From the NCBI RefSeq assembly GCF_003344045.1, contig NZ_QFWX01000004.1, positions 372,001-436,000 of the forward strand: a DNA stretch of 64,000 nucleotides, read 5' to 3'. Position 1 is the first letter of the stretch. Each line of letters begins with the position of its first letter. This DNA comes from Marinobacter vulgaris. Lineage in GTDB: Bacteria > Pseudomonadota > Gammaproteobacteria > Pseudomonadales > Oleiphilaceae. Positions 26,714 to 34,061 of this stretch are shown here, piece by piece. A program made the position numbers and the translations under genes. A model generated the notes under the pieces. That model made no database searches. It was given only the letters and a program-made list of their open reading frames with translations, and was not told where the DNA came from.

Positions 26714-27850
26714 TTAAACATCCTGCCGCAAATCTGACGGTATCGGAAAATCCGGAATATGGGGCTTCTGACCCCGCCCCTTGCGGAACTGGCGAAGTTG
26801 GAACACATAGGCCAGAACCTGCGCAATGGCCATATACAGGCCATCCGGAATCTCTCCACCAACCTCGGTATTGTGATAGACCGCGCGGGTCAGAGGTGGC
26901 GTGCGGAGGATATCCATCTTGTGCTCCCGGGCAATCTCCATGATCTTGAAGGCGGTCTCGTCAGAGCCCTTCGCCACCACAATTGGAGCCGCCATCTTCT
27001 TCTGGTCGTACTTCAACGCCACCGCGTAATGGGTCGGGTTGGTGATCACCACATCCGCACCGGGCACATCCTGCATCATGCGGCGCTGGGCCATTTCCCG
27101 TTGCAGCTGGCGGATCTTGCCTTTGACCTCGGGTTTGCCTTCGGTGTCCTTATACTCGTCTTTCACTTCCTGCATGGTCATGCGCAGTTTTTTCTGGTGA
27201 TCAAAGATCTGAAACGGCACGTCGATCGCGGCGATAATGATGGTGGCGCAGGCGAGGATGAAGAAGCTCCAGCCCAGGGTCCAGACCACGTGCTCCATGG
27301 CTGACCTGGCAGATTCTTCAGAGATACTGAGCAGGTCGTCGGTGCGCAGGTTGAGAATCAGGATGGCCACAGCCATGACCAGGCCGACTTTGAGGAGAGC
27401 TTTGACCAGTTCAATCAATGAGCGCGCCGAGAACATGCGCTTCAGACCCTTGAAAGGGTCCATGCGATTCAGCTTGGGCGCAATGGCCTTGCCACTGACC
27501 AGCAGCCCGCCGATTCCAATGGAACCGGCGATGGCGGCAATGAGCAGCAGGATCATGATCGGTGCGAGAGACCAGGCGGCTTCTTTTGCCGACGCTATCA
27601 GCTGTACGCTCATGTGCCGGGTATCGAAAATGGCAGAGCGCTCTATCACGAAGCTGTCCCGCATGATGCTTTCCATGGAGGCGCCCATGGAGGCCCCAAA
27701 CACCAACAGGCCCCCGGCGCCGGCTATCAGAACCGCCATGGTGGCCAGTTCTTTCGAGCGCGCGGTCTGGCCATCCTCCTTGGCTTTTTCAAGCCTTCGG
27801 GGGGTGGCCTCTTCGGTTTTTTCCTGACTGTTGTCGTTTTCTTCGGCCAT
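26714..27850 (-). CDS. flhB: Flagellar export switch protein FlhB
   Basis: Export-gate protein that switches specificity from rod/hook to filament subunits. The 378 residues have an N-terminal amphipathic segment (KTEEATPRRLEKAKEDGQTA), four membrane helices (about 35-210) and a cytoplasmic domain with the autocleavage motif NPTH (271-274) followed by YAVALKYD. The C-terminal basic tail is present. It is last in the fliLMNOPQR-flhB run, 48 bases after fliR. A separate FlhB-C homologue lies at 9078-9380. Confidence 0.97.
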   Translation of the reverse strand: MAEENDNSQEKTEEATPRRLEKAKEDGQTARSKELATMAVLIAGAGGLLVFGASMGASMESIMRDSFVIERSAIFDTRHMSVQLIASAKEAAWSLAPIMILLLIAAIAGSIGIGGLLVSGKAIAPKLNRMDPFKGLKRMFSARSLIELVKALLKVGLVMAVAILILNLRTDDLLSISEESARSAMEHVVWTLGWSFFILACATIIIAAIDVPFQIFDHQKKLRMTMQEVKDEYKDTEGKPEVKGKIRQLQREMAQRRMMQDVPGADVVITNPTHYAVALKYDQKKMAAPIVVAKGSDETAFKIMEIAREHKMDILRTPPLTRAVYHNTEVGGEIPDGLYMAIAQVLAYVFQLRQFRKGRGQKPHIPDFPIPSDLRQDV

Positions 27851-27898
27851 GTTTTGCTGTCTTTGCTTTGGCTTCTGCTTTGGAGTATCGGTTGGTGA

Positions 27899-28681
27899 TT
27901 ACGGCTGGCCCTGCAGGTTTCGCATGAATTCGAACGTTTCCCTGGTGTACTGCTCGAAGTGCGGCAGAAAATTGGCGTGCAGCACCCATATGGCAAATAA
28001 TCCAAAAATCAGGCCAATCGGGAAGCCAAGGGCAAAAATATTCATCTGGGGTGCGGCGCGGGTCATGACGCCGAAGGAGATGTTGACGATGAATACGGCG
28101 GTGACCGCCGGCAGTGCCAGCAGCAATGCAGACACGAAGATCCAGCTGATGCGGTGAGCCAGTTGCCAGACGCCCGACTGTCCCAGGCCTTCAAGGCCGA
28201 TGGGCAGGGTGCGGAAGCTTTCTATGAACACTTCAAAGGCTACGAGATGGCCGTTCATGGCCAGGTAAAGCAAGGTGATGGTGATGGTGTAGATCTGTGC
28301 CAGCACCGGTACGTTAATACCGTTGGCGGGGTCTACCATGGAGGCGAAGCCGAGGCCCATCTGCATGGCGATCATCTGTCCGGCTACCACGAACAACTGG
28401 AACAGTGCGGTAAGGGCAAAGCCCATGCCGACGCCAATCAGAATCTGCTGGAGGGTGATTATCACCGCGTCTGCACTGAAGGCGTCTACCTGGGGTACCG
28501 GGGGAATCATCGGTACCACCAGAATGGTAATCAGCAATGCCAGCCCCAGGCGCACCCGCGCAGGAACCAGCTGGGTGCCGATGAACGGGATGACCATCAT
28601 GAAACTGGCCAGGCGGAACAGTGGCCACAGGTGTTGCCCAATCCACTGGTTAATCAGGTCGACGGATATTTCCGTGGGCAT
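27899..28681 (-). CDS. fliR: Flagellar export protein FliR
   Basis: Export-gate subunit of the FliPQR core. The 260-residue protein is almost entirely hydrophobic with about six membrane helices; the segments LFRLASFMMVIPFIGTQLVP and LVPARVRLGLALLITILVVP and the central VAGQMIAMQMGLGFASMVDP are typical. Six bases separate it from fliQ, consistent with the usual fliPQR-flhB order. Confidence 0.97.
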   Translation of the reverse strand: MPTEISVDLINQWIGQHLWPLFRLASFMMVIPFIGTQLVPARVRLGLALLITILVVPMIPPVPQVDAFSADAVIITLQQILIGVGMGFALTALFQLFVVAGQMIAMQMGLGFASMVDPANGINVPVLAQIYTITITLLYLAMNGHLVAFEVFIESFRTLPIGLEGLGQSGVWQLAHRISWIFVSALLLALPAVTAVFIVNISFGVMTRAAPQMNIFALGFPIGLIFGLFAIWVLHANFLPHFEQYTRETFEFMRNLQGQP

Positions 28682-28687
28682 ACCCGG

Positions 28688-28957
28688 TCAGCCGATGAGG
28701 TAGGGAATGCTGCTGATCAGCCGTTCCGCGTGATCGAGAAGCTGGGTCAGCATCCAGGGGCCCATGACGATAATGGTGATCAGGGTGATCAGCAATCGGG
28801 GCAGAAAGCTGAGGGTCTGTTCGTTGATCTGGGTGGCGGCCTGGAAGGTACTGACCACCAGGCCAATAACCAGGCCGGGGCCGATAATCAGGCTTGATAG
28901 CAGCACGATCATCCACAGGGCTTCGCGCAGGATATCGATAACGGTTGAAGGCGTCAT
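28688..28957 (-). CDS. fliQ: Flagellar export protein FliQ
   Basis: An 89-residue export-gate subunit with two membrane helices (about 15-40 and 50-75), beginning MTPSTVIDILREALWMIV and containing QAATQINEQTLSFLPRL, the highly conserved turn of the family. It lies 12 bases after fliP. Confidence 0.97.
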   Translation of the reverse strand: MTPSTVIDILREALWMIVLLSSLIIGPGLVIGLVVSTFQAATQINEQTLSFLPRLLITLITIIVMGPWMLTQLLDHAERLISSIPYLIG

Positions 28958-28969
28958 GAGTGCGCTCCC

Positions 28970-29734
28970 CTATATTCCGTAACTGGCGGCAAGGGTGCCC
29001 ATGATCAGGGCCCAGCCGTCTACCAGCACAAACAGCATGATTTTGAATGGCAACGAGATGATGATCGGCGACAGCATCATCATACCCATGGCCATCAGCA
29101 CGCTGGCGACCACCATGTCGATGATGAGAAACGGAATGAACAGAATGAAACCGATCTGGAAGGCGGTTTTCAGTTCGCTGGTCACAAAGGCCGGCAACAG
29201 CACCCAGAAAGAGACATCCTCGGCGGAATCGTACTGCTCATCGGCAATGCGCATGAACAGTCCCAGGTCGCTTTCCCGGGTCTGGGCCAGCATGAAATCC
29301 CGGAACGGCTGGCTGGCCTGTTCCACCGCTTCCAGCGAAGACAGCTCCTCCTGCATGTAGGGCTGGAGTGCCACTTCGTTCACTTCCTCAAGAACCGGCT
29401 TCATGATGAAAATGGTGAGGAAGAGCGTCAGGCCAAGAAGGATCTGGTTGGAGGGCGTGGACTGCAGGCCAAGGGCCTGGCGCAGTATGGCAAACACCAC
29501 GATGATGCGGGTAAACGAGGTCATCATCATCAGCATCGCAGGCAGAAAGGTCAGCGCGGTCATCAGCGCCAGAATCTGCAGGGATACCGAATATTCCTCG
29601 ACGCCCTCTTCTTCGCCGGGGGTTACGGTAAAGGCCGGGATGCCCGGAATATCCGCCAGTGAGGCTGGCGCCCAGGTGCCAAGACATACCAGTGCCAGCA
29701 GCGCGACAACGCGCCCGGGAACACGTGCCAGCAT
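28970..29734 (-). CDS. fliP: Flagellar export protein FliP
   Basis: Export-gate subunit made as a precursor with a signal peptide. I use the ATG at 29734 ([19 protein letters not shown]), one base after the fliO stop and about ten bases after AAGGA, giving 254 residues; the frame is open upstream, but an earlier start would overlap fliO by 47 bases. A signal peptide is clear (cleavage after ASLA). Conserved parts include [37 protein letters not shown] and [15 protein letters not shown]. Confidence 0.95.
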   Translation of the reverse strand: MLARVPGRVVALLALVCLGTWAPASLADIPGIPAFTVTPGEEEGVEEYSVSLQILALMTALTFLPAMLMMMTSFTRIIVVFAILRQALGLQSTPSNQILLGLTLFLTIFIMKPVLEEVNEVALQPYMQEELSSLEAVEQASQPFRDFMLAQTRESDLGLFMRIADEQYDSAEDVSFWVLLPAFVTSELKTAFQIGFILFIPFLIIDMVVASVLMAMGMMMLSPIIISLPFKIMLFVLVDGWALIMGTLAASYGI

Positions 29735-29735
29735 G

Positions 29736-30215
29736 TCAGGAACCGTCCTTCGATGAGGGCCCTGAGCCCCAGGATTTACCAATCATGCCCTGAAGTTTGC
29801 GGGCGAAATCACCGGACACCGGCTCGCCGTCGCTGACCACGGGCTCGTCGAATACATGGAGTGTGCGGATTGTGGAGGGCGTGACCCCCACCAGGATCTG
29901 GGTACCACCCACTTCGATCAGCGCTACCCGCTCCCGTGTTCCCATGGCCATCACCGAAACCACCTTGATGGCGCGGCTGTTACCCCCGGTCATGCCGCCC
30001 ATGCGCCGCACGATCCAGGCACACCCGAAGATAAGCGCGAGCACCGCCAGCAGGCCGACACCCAGGGTCAGCATAGTGACCAGGGTATCGGGCGCGGATG
30101 TGACGTCCTCAGCGGGGGCCTCCTGCTCCTGGGCTGTCGCCAAGGCCGGTAGCAGCAGCGGCAGCAACAGGATGGCGAGGCGGTTGCGGCCAAACGTGCG
30201 ACAGAACAGGGCCAT
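29736..30215 (-). CDS. fliO: Flagellar biosynthesis protein FliO
   Basis: Small membrane protein that helps FliP complexes form. The 159 residues have an N-terminal signal-like segment, an Ala/Glu-rich periplasmic stretch, one membrane helix (about 48-70, [20 protein letters not shown]) and a cytoplasmic domain with [20 protein letters not shown], the most conserved part of the family. The gene is one base from fliN and one base from fliP. Confidence 0.92.
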   Translation of the reverse strand: MALFCRTFGRNRLAILLLPLLLPALATAQEQEAPAEDVTSAPDTLVTMLTLGVGLLAVLALIFGCAWIVRRMGGMTGGNSRAIKVVSVMAMGTRERVALIEVGGTQILVGVTPSTIRTLHVFDEPVVSDGEPVSGDFARKLQGMIGKSWGSGPSSKDGS

Positions 30216-30216
30216 A

Positions 30217-30735
30217 CTACTTCTGCAACCGCTTGATGCGTTCGCCGGGGCTGATCACGTCCGTCAGGCGAATGCCGAACTTTTCGTTGACCATCACCAC
30301 CTCACCATGGGCAATCAAGGTGCCGTTGACCAGCACGTCCAGCGGTTCCCCCGCCAGGCGGTCCAGTTCAATCACCGAGCCCTGGTTCAGCTGCAGCAGG
30401 TTGCGAATCGGAATCTGGGTGTTGCCCACTTCCATGGAAATAGTGACCGGAATATCGAGAATAACGTCCAGATCCGGCGCCGGGCCGCTGCCCTGACTGA
30501 AGTTCGATCCTTCCGGAAATTCCTCCATGGGCGCGGCACGGACATTGTCCCTGCTGCCGCCACCGGGCTCATCGCCGTCATCGGTTTCACCGGCTTCCGC
30601 CATGGCAGCCGCCCATTCATCCTCGCGGCCATCGTCGTCGGCATCGCCGGACTCTTCCATGGCCGATTCCCACTCGGCAGCGAGTTTCTCGTCTTCGCTG
30701 AGTTCCCGCCCGTCTTTCTTGTCGTCATCAGCCAT
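30217..30735 (-). CDS. fliN: Flagellar motor switch protein FliN
   Basis: C-ring component. The SpoA/FliN domain occupies the C-terminal half (about 88-172, LDVILDIPVTISMEVGNTQI and LNQGSVIELDRLAGEPLDV). The N-terminal half is acidic and carries two related 18-residue segments (LAAEWESAMEESGDADDD at 18-35 and REDEWAAAMAEAGETDDG at 37-54). At 172 residues it is longer than enteric FliN (137), as in Pseudomonas. It overlaps the fliM stop by 8 bases. Confidence 0.95.
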   Translation of the reverse strand: MADDDKKDGRELSEDEKLAAEWESAMEESGDADDDGREDEWAAAMAEAGETDDGDEPGGGSRDNVRAAPMEEFPEGSNFSQGSGPAPDLDVILDIPVTISMEVGNTQIPIRNLLQLNQGSVIELDRLAGEPLDVLVNGTLIAHGEVVMVNEKFGIRLTDVISPGERIKRLQK

Positions 30736-31729
30736 TGCTGCGTCCCACCTTCAGTTGCTTTTTCACCTTGGGCACGGTGGCCCGCTCATGAATTCTCAGT
30801 GCCAGCTTGCCATCGCGGGTGCCCATCGTGGCTTTGTAGATGGGGATACCGTTGGCCGTCAGGGTCAGTAGCTCGGGAATTTCCACCGGGATAATGTCAC
30901 CTTCTTTCAGCTTGGCGATCTCGCGCAGGGAAATGCGGCGCCTGCACACCGTGGTATTGATGGGCACGTTGACTTCCTTGATGTCCTCCTGGAGCGCGCT
31001 GACCCAGCGCTCGTCGACATCATCAATATCACTCTGGACACCCGCGTCCAGCACATCCCGGATCGGCTCGATCATCGAGTACGGCAGCGCCATGTGCAGC
31101 TCTCCGCCGCCGCCATCCAGTTCAATGTGGAAGGTGCTGACCACCACCACTTCACTGGGGCTGACGATGTTGGCCATGGCCGGATTTACCTCGGAGCTGA
31201 GGTACTCGAAATCCACTTTCAGCACCGCATGCCAGGCTTCCCGCATGTCATGGAAAACCTGGTCCAGCACCATCTGCACGATGCGGGTTTCCGTCGGTGT
31301 GAATTCGCGGCCCTCGATCTTGGCGTGTCGGCCCTCGCCGCCAAAGAAATTATCCACCAGTTTGAATACCAGCTTGGCGTCCAGCACAAAGAGGGACGTC
31401 CCCCGCAGGGGGCGCACCTTGCAAAGATTCAGGCTGGTGGGTACATAGAGGGTATGAATGTACTCCCCGAACTTCATGATCTGCACGCCACCGGTGGACA
31501 CGTCGGCATTGCGGCGCAACAGGTTGAAGAGGCTGATGCGGGTATAGCGGGCAAAACGCTCGTTGATCATCTCGAGTGTGGGCATCCGGCCACGGACAAT
31601 ACGGTCCTGGCTGGCGAGATCATAGGACTTGATACCGGCCTCGTCGGCTTCGTCGTACGTATCAATATCGCCGTCGTCCACACCGTGGAGAAGCGCGTCG
31701 ATTTCGTCCTGTGACAGTAAGTCCTGCAT
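30728..31729 (-). CDS. fliM: Flagellar motor switch protein FliM
   Basis: C-ring protein that binds CheY-P and sets rotation direction. The 333 residues begin with the CheY-binding peptide LLSQDEIDALLHG (4-16), then a middle domain of CheC-like fold (about 45-230, with GGxxG at the FliG contact in FNLLRRNADVSTGGV region) and a C-terminal SpoA domain (about 240-325). CAGGAAAAC precedes the ATG. It is followed by fliN with overlap. Confidence 0.97.
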   Translation of the reverse strand: MQDLLSQDEIDALLHGVDDGDIDTYDEADEAGIKSYDLASQDRIVRGRMPTLEMINERFARYTRISLFNLLRRNADVSTGGVQIMKFGEYIHTLYVPTSLNLCKVRPLRGTSLFVLDAKLVFKLVDNFFGGEGRHAKIEGREFTPTETRIVQMVLDQVFHDMREAWHAVLKVDFEYLSSEVNPAMANIVSPSEVVVVSTFHIELDGGGGELHMALPYSMIEPIRDVLDAGVQSDIDDVDERWVSALQEDIKEVNVPINTTVCRRRISLREIAKLKEGDIIPVEIPELLTLTANGIPIYKATMGTRDGKLALRIHERATVPKVKKQLKVGRSNG

Positions 31730-31786
31730 ACGTTTTCCTGCCCCTGTATCTGCCCTGGCCGGGCTGTATTGCGCTTTCTGTTGCAG

Positions 31787-32293
31787 CTATTGAACGACAA
31801 AGTTCCTGAACAGCACTCTCAGCAAGGGGGGCTCTCCCTCCTGTTCGAGCGCGCTGTTGACGGCCGCCAGCATATCATCCGCCAGCGTCTGCCGGCCTTC
31901 CGGTGTCTGCAAGTCTTCAAAGCTTCTGTCCCCGAGCACACTGATCAGCCGGCTGCGCAGCAATGGCATGTGCTGGCTGGCAGCGGCCAACGCCTGGGGG
32001 TCGTCAGCCTCAAAAGCAAGATAGGCCTGGGCGTAACGCTGGCGCCCCGGGGCCTGTACCGTTGTAACCAGCGCTTTCTCCAGCACCGTATAGGTGCTGG
32101 GAACGAACACTTCGGCCTGCTCTGTAGCCGCGTCGGCATCGCCACCGGTGATACCGGGGATACCGCCACCGAGGAACCACAGGGTGCCGACCACGGAGAG
32201 CCCGATCGCCAGAACAACGACCGCTATCAACAGTATGATAAGCTTGAGTTTGCCTTTCTTTGCCGGCGCCGCCGGCGCATTATCTTCAGCCAT
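31787..32293 (-). CDS. fliL: Flagellar basal body protein FliL
   Basis: Single-pass protein that surrounds stators. The 168 residues have a basic cytoplasmic N-terminus (MAEDNAPAAPAKKGKLK), a membrane helix (about 17-40), and a periplasmic stomatin-like domain ending LLRVLFRNFVVQ, the usual FliL terminus. It leads the fliLMNOPQR-flhB unit, with a sigma-54-like promoter about 60 bases upstream. Confidence 0.95.
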   Translation of the reverse strand: MAEDNAPAAPAKKGKLKLIILLIAVVVLAIGLSVVGTLWFLGGGIPGITGGDADAATEQAEVFVPSTYTVLEKALVTTVQAPGRQRYAQAYLAFEADDPQALAAASQHMPLLRSRLISVLGDRSFEDLQTPEGRQTLADDMLAAVNSALEQEGEPPLLRVLFRNFVVQ

Positions 32294-32343
32294 AACGTGC
32301 TTCTGTCAGAAATCCGTCAACAAGACAGGTGATACAAGAGTAC

Positions 32344-32361
32344 AAGCAAAGGGTGGGCCAA
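32344..32361 (-). promoter_or_regulatory. Sigma-54 type promoter for fliLMNOPQR-flhB
   Basis: Minus-strand TTGGCCCACCCTTTGCTT has GG and GC exactly ten bases apart, with -12 TTGC perfect and -24 TTGGCC close to consensus. It lies about 55 bases before the fliL ATG in the 155-base gap after fliK. Confidence 0.68.
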
Positions 32362-32366
32362 AACGT

Positions 32367-32415
32367 CCCATCCTCCTTATCGGACCAGCAGTCTAGCGTT
32401 GCTGCGGAGGATGGG
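32367..32415. repeat. Long inverted repeat in fliK-fliL gap
   Basis: Perfect 10-base arms CCCATCCTCC (32367-32376) and GGAGGATGGG (32406-32415) enclose a 29-base loop that has its own small arms CAGCA/TGCTG. It lies directly upstream of the fliL sigma-54-like promoter. It may be the end of the fliK transcript or an activator site; no T run follows on the minus strand. Confidence 0.5.
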
Positions 32416-32448
32416 CAAAAGAAGAATGTGCAGGGAAAGGAAATTCGT

Positions 32449-33618
32449 TCAGGCGAAGATATCCACTTCGCCTTTCCAGGTCAGATCGAGAGCGGCAAGT
32501 GACGGGTCCTGATCCTCCTGATCGTTGCCTGCCAGGGCGCCAGCGCCGTTTCCGCCGGCTTCACCCTCGCCCTCTTCCCCGGTCTGCTGCTGCGGAGAGT
32601 CCGACACATCAAACTGCTCAAGAGACAGTCCCTGCTCGCTCAACATATCCCTGAGGCGGTGACTGTGAAGTTCCAGCTGATCCCGGACAGCGGGATTGGC
32701 CGAATGCACGGTTATATTGGCCTGTTCCTGCTGAACCTGGACCCGCACTTCCATCGGACCCATGTCCGGAGGCGTCAGATGGATTTCGGCGACCGACATA
32801 TTGCGCGCTGTCAGCCAGGTCAGTTTGCCGACCAGCTTGTCGCCCCACTCCGCATGATTGACGGGCACATCGATGGAGGTACTGTATCCCCGCAACGCGG
32901 CGGCTTCGGCTGGAAGCCTGGGGCTATTGGGGCTGGCCGCCTGCTGACTGGCCAGCTCTGCCGCTGCCTGAAAGCGGATGGCCCCCTGAACCGACGGTGT
33001 CTCCTGGGTACGGCTGGAGTCAGCGACACCAGACATCAGTGCTTCGGTCAGCGCCAACCCGGGCCCGCCACTCTGCCCGGCCACCTGGCCGGGTTTGACT
33101 CCGGCGGCACCTGGTAGTCCCGACATGATTCCGGCAAATGCCTGCATCCCCGGCATTACGCCGCTACCACCCACCTGGCCGCTGCTGTTGCCTGTATTCA
33201 AGGGTTTGGTGCCACTCCCGGCGGGCGCTAACAGGGACTGAAGACCGGCAAAGGTCAGGGGAATGACCTCCTCCGGTAGCGTCTCGTTCATGTTTTGCTG
33301 GGAAATTGCGTCTTCTGCGCCCTCGCCTTTGTCCTCGCTTTTACCGGAGGCTTCGGTAACCGTGGAGTCCTGGCCGGGCTCATCTGGGCGCCGGTCTTTG
33401 TTTTCTGCCTGGCGTGCCTGTTCGTTACGAGCGCTTTCATCAGCGCGCGCCTGGTCGCGCTTTTCGGCATGCCTGTTGTCGAATCGCTGCTGCTCGGCAC
33501 GGGAAACAGTGTCAAAATGACTGTCACCGCTTTTTTCACCGGCGCCGGACCCGGACTTTACGCCCTTGTCGGACGGCGGGCCCTGCGGGGATGTCTGGGG
33601 AAGAACCATTTGGGACAT
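32449..33618 (-). CDS. fliK: Flagellar hook-length control protein FliK
   Basis: Secreted ruler that stops hook growth and triggers the FlhB switch. The 389 residues show a charged, Gln/Asp/Glu-rich N-terminal region, a Gly/Pro-rich middle and the conserved C-terminal domain (about 255-345, with WGDKLVGKLTWLTARNMSVA, EIHLTPPDMGPMEVRVQVQ and RLRDMLSEQGLSLEQFDVS). AAGAGG precedes the ATG. It has its own strong sigma-54-like promoter (33678-33695) and lies between hptB and fliL. Confidence 0.94.
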   Translation of the reverse strand: MSQMVLPQTSPQGPPSDKGVKSGSGAGEKSGDSHFDTVSRAEQQRFDNRHAEKRDQARADESARNEQARQAENKDRRPDEPGQDSTVTEASGKSEDKGEGAEDAISQQNMNETLPEEVIPLTFAGLQSLLAPAGSGTKPLNTGNSSGQVGGSGVMPGMQAFAGIMSGLPGAAGVKPGQVAGQSGGPGLALTEALMSGVADSSRTQETPSVQGAIRFQAAAELASQQAASPNSPRLPAEAAALRGYSTSIDVPVNHAEWGDKLVGKLTWLTARNMSVAEIHLTPPDMGPMEVRVQVQQEQANITVHSANPAVRDQLELHSHRLRDMLSEQGLSLEQFDVSDSPQQQTGEEGEGEAGGNGAGALAGNDQEDQDPSLAALDLTWKGEVDIFA

Positions 33619-33635
33619 GGCAACCTCTTGCCGCT

Positions 33636-33685
33636 TTTTGCTGATCAGGGTGCATCTGTATGCGTTACTCTGTTGATCAGCAAAA
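33636..33685. repeat. 12-base inverted repeat overlapping fliK promoter
   Basis: Arms TTTTGCTGATCA (33636-33647) and TGATCAGCAAAA (33674-33685), 26 bases apart. The right arm contains the -12 element of the fliK sigma-54 promoter, so on the minus strand one arm is in the promoter and the other in the transcript leader. Looks like an operator dyad. Confidence 0.55.
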
Positions 33686-33695
33686 GCAGTGCCAC
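33678..33695 (-). promoter_or_regulatory. Sigma-54 type promoter for fliK
   Basis: Minus-strand TGGCACTGCTTTTGCT: TGGCAC at -24, TTGC with T at -12, GG and GC exactly ten bases apart, almost the full consensus. About 60 bases before the fliK ATG and overlapping the 3' end of hptB. Confidence 0.78.
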
Positions 33696-33702
33696 TCTGC
33701 TG

Positions 33703-34047
33703 CTATTCCAGAAATCGTCGGAGGGTTTTTTCTACCTGCCGGAATTCGCTCTCAATGGCTTCGACCATGGCAGCGGCCTCCCCCAGGCGATTGCTACGCC
33801 CGGCCTGCTCGGCTTCGGAGCAGAGTTCACCCAACCGGGGCGCGCCAATATTGATGCAACTGCCCTTGAAGCTGTGCGCGGATCTGGAAAACCGGTCCGC
33901 GTCCTCCTGCGCCAGGGCCGAACGCAGGTGAGCGATACGATCCGCGGAATCCTTGATGTAGGTGTTGATCAGGATGTCGAATTCATCCTCCATCACATCC
34001 TGCAACTCGGTCAGTGCTTCTTGATCAAGGTGTGGCTTGTCCGTCAT
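33703..34047 (-). CDS. hptB: Histidine phosphotransfer protein HptB
   Basis: A 114-residue single Hpt domain; the phosphorylatable histidine is H58 in SRSAHSFKGSC, followed by the helix RLGELCSEAEQAGR. I take the ATG at 34047 (MTDKPHLDQE), preceded by a G-rich AGGGGG, because the frame upstream lies within the next gene. In Pseudomonas aeruginosa HptB receives phosphate from several hybrid kinases and passes it to HsbR. Here it follows hsbR with a 14-base gap reversal typical of the hsbA-hsbR-hptB trio. Confidence 0.85.
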   Translation of the reverse strand: MTDKPHLDQEALTELQDVMEDEFDILINTYIKDSADRIAHLRSALAQEDADRFSRSAHSFKGSCINIGAPRLGELCSEAEQAGRSNRLGEAAAMVEAIESEFRQVEKTLRRFLE

Positions 34048-34061
34048 GACCAACCCCCTGT

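Noticed and set aside
32377..32384. TCCGATAA (minus strand) before fliL as sigma-28 -10
   Set aside because: No TAAA-like -35 eleven bases upstream; the sigma-54 site nearby is much better.
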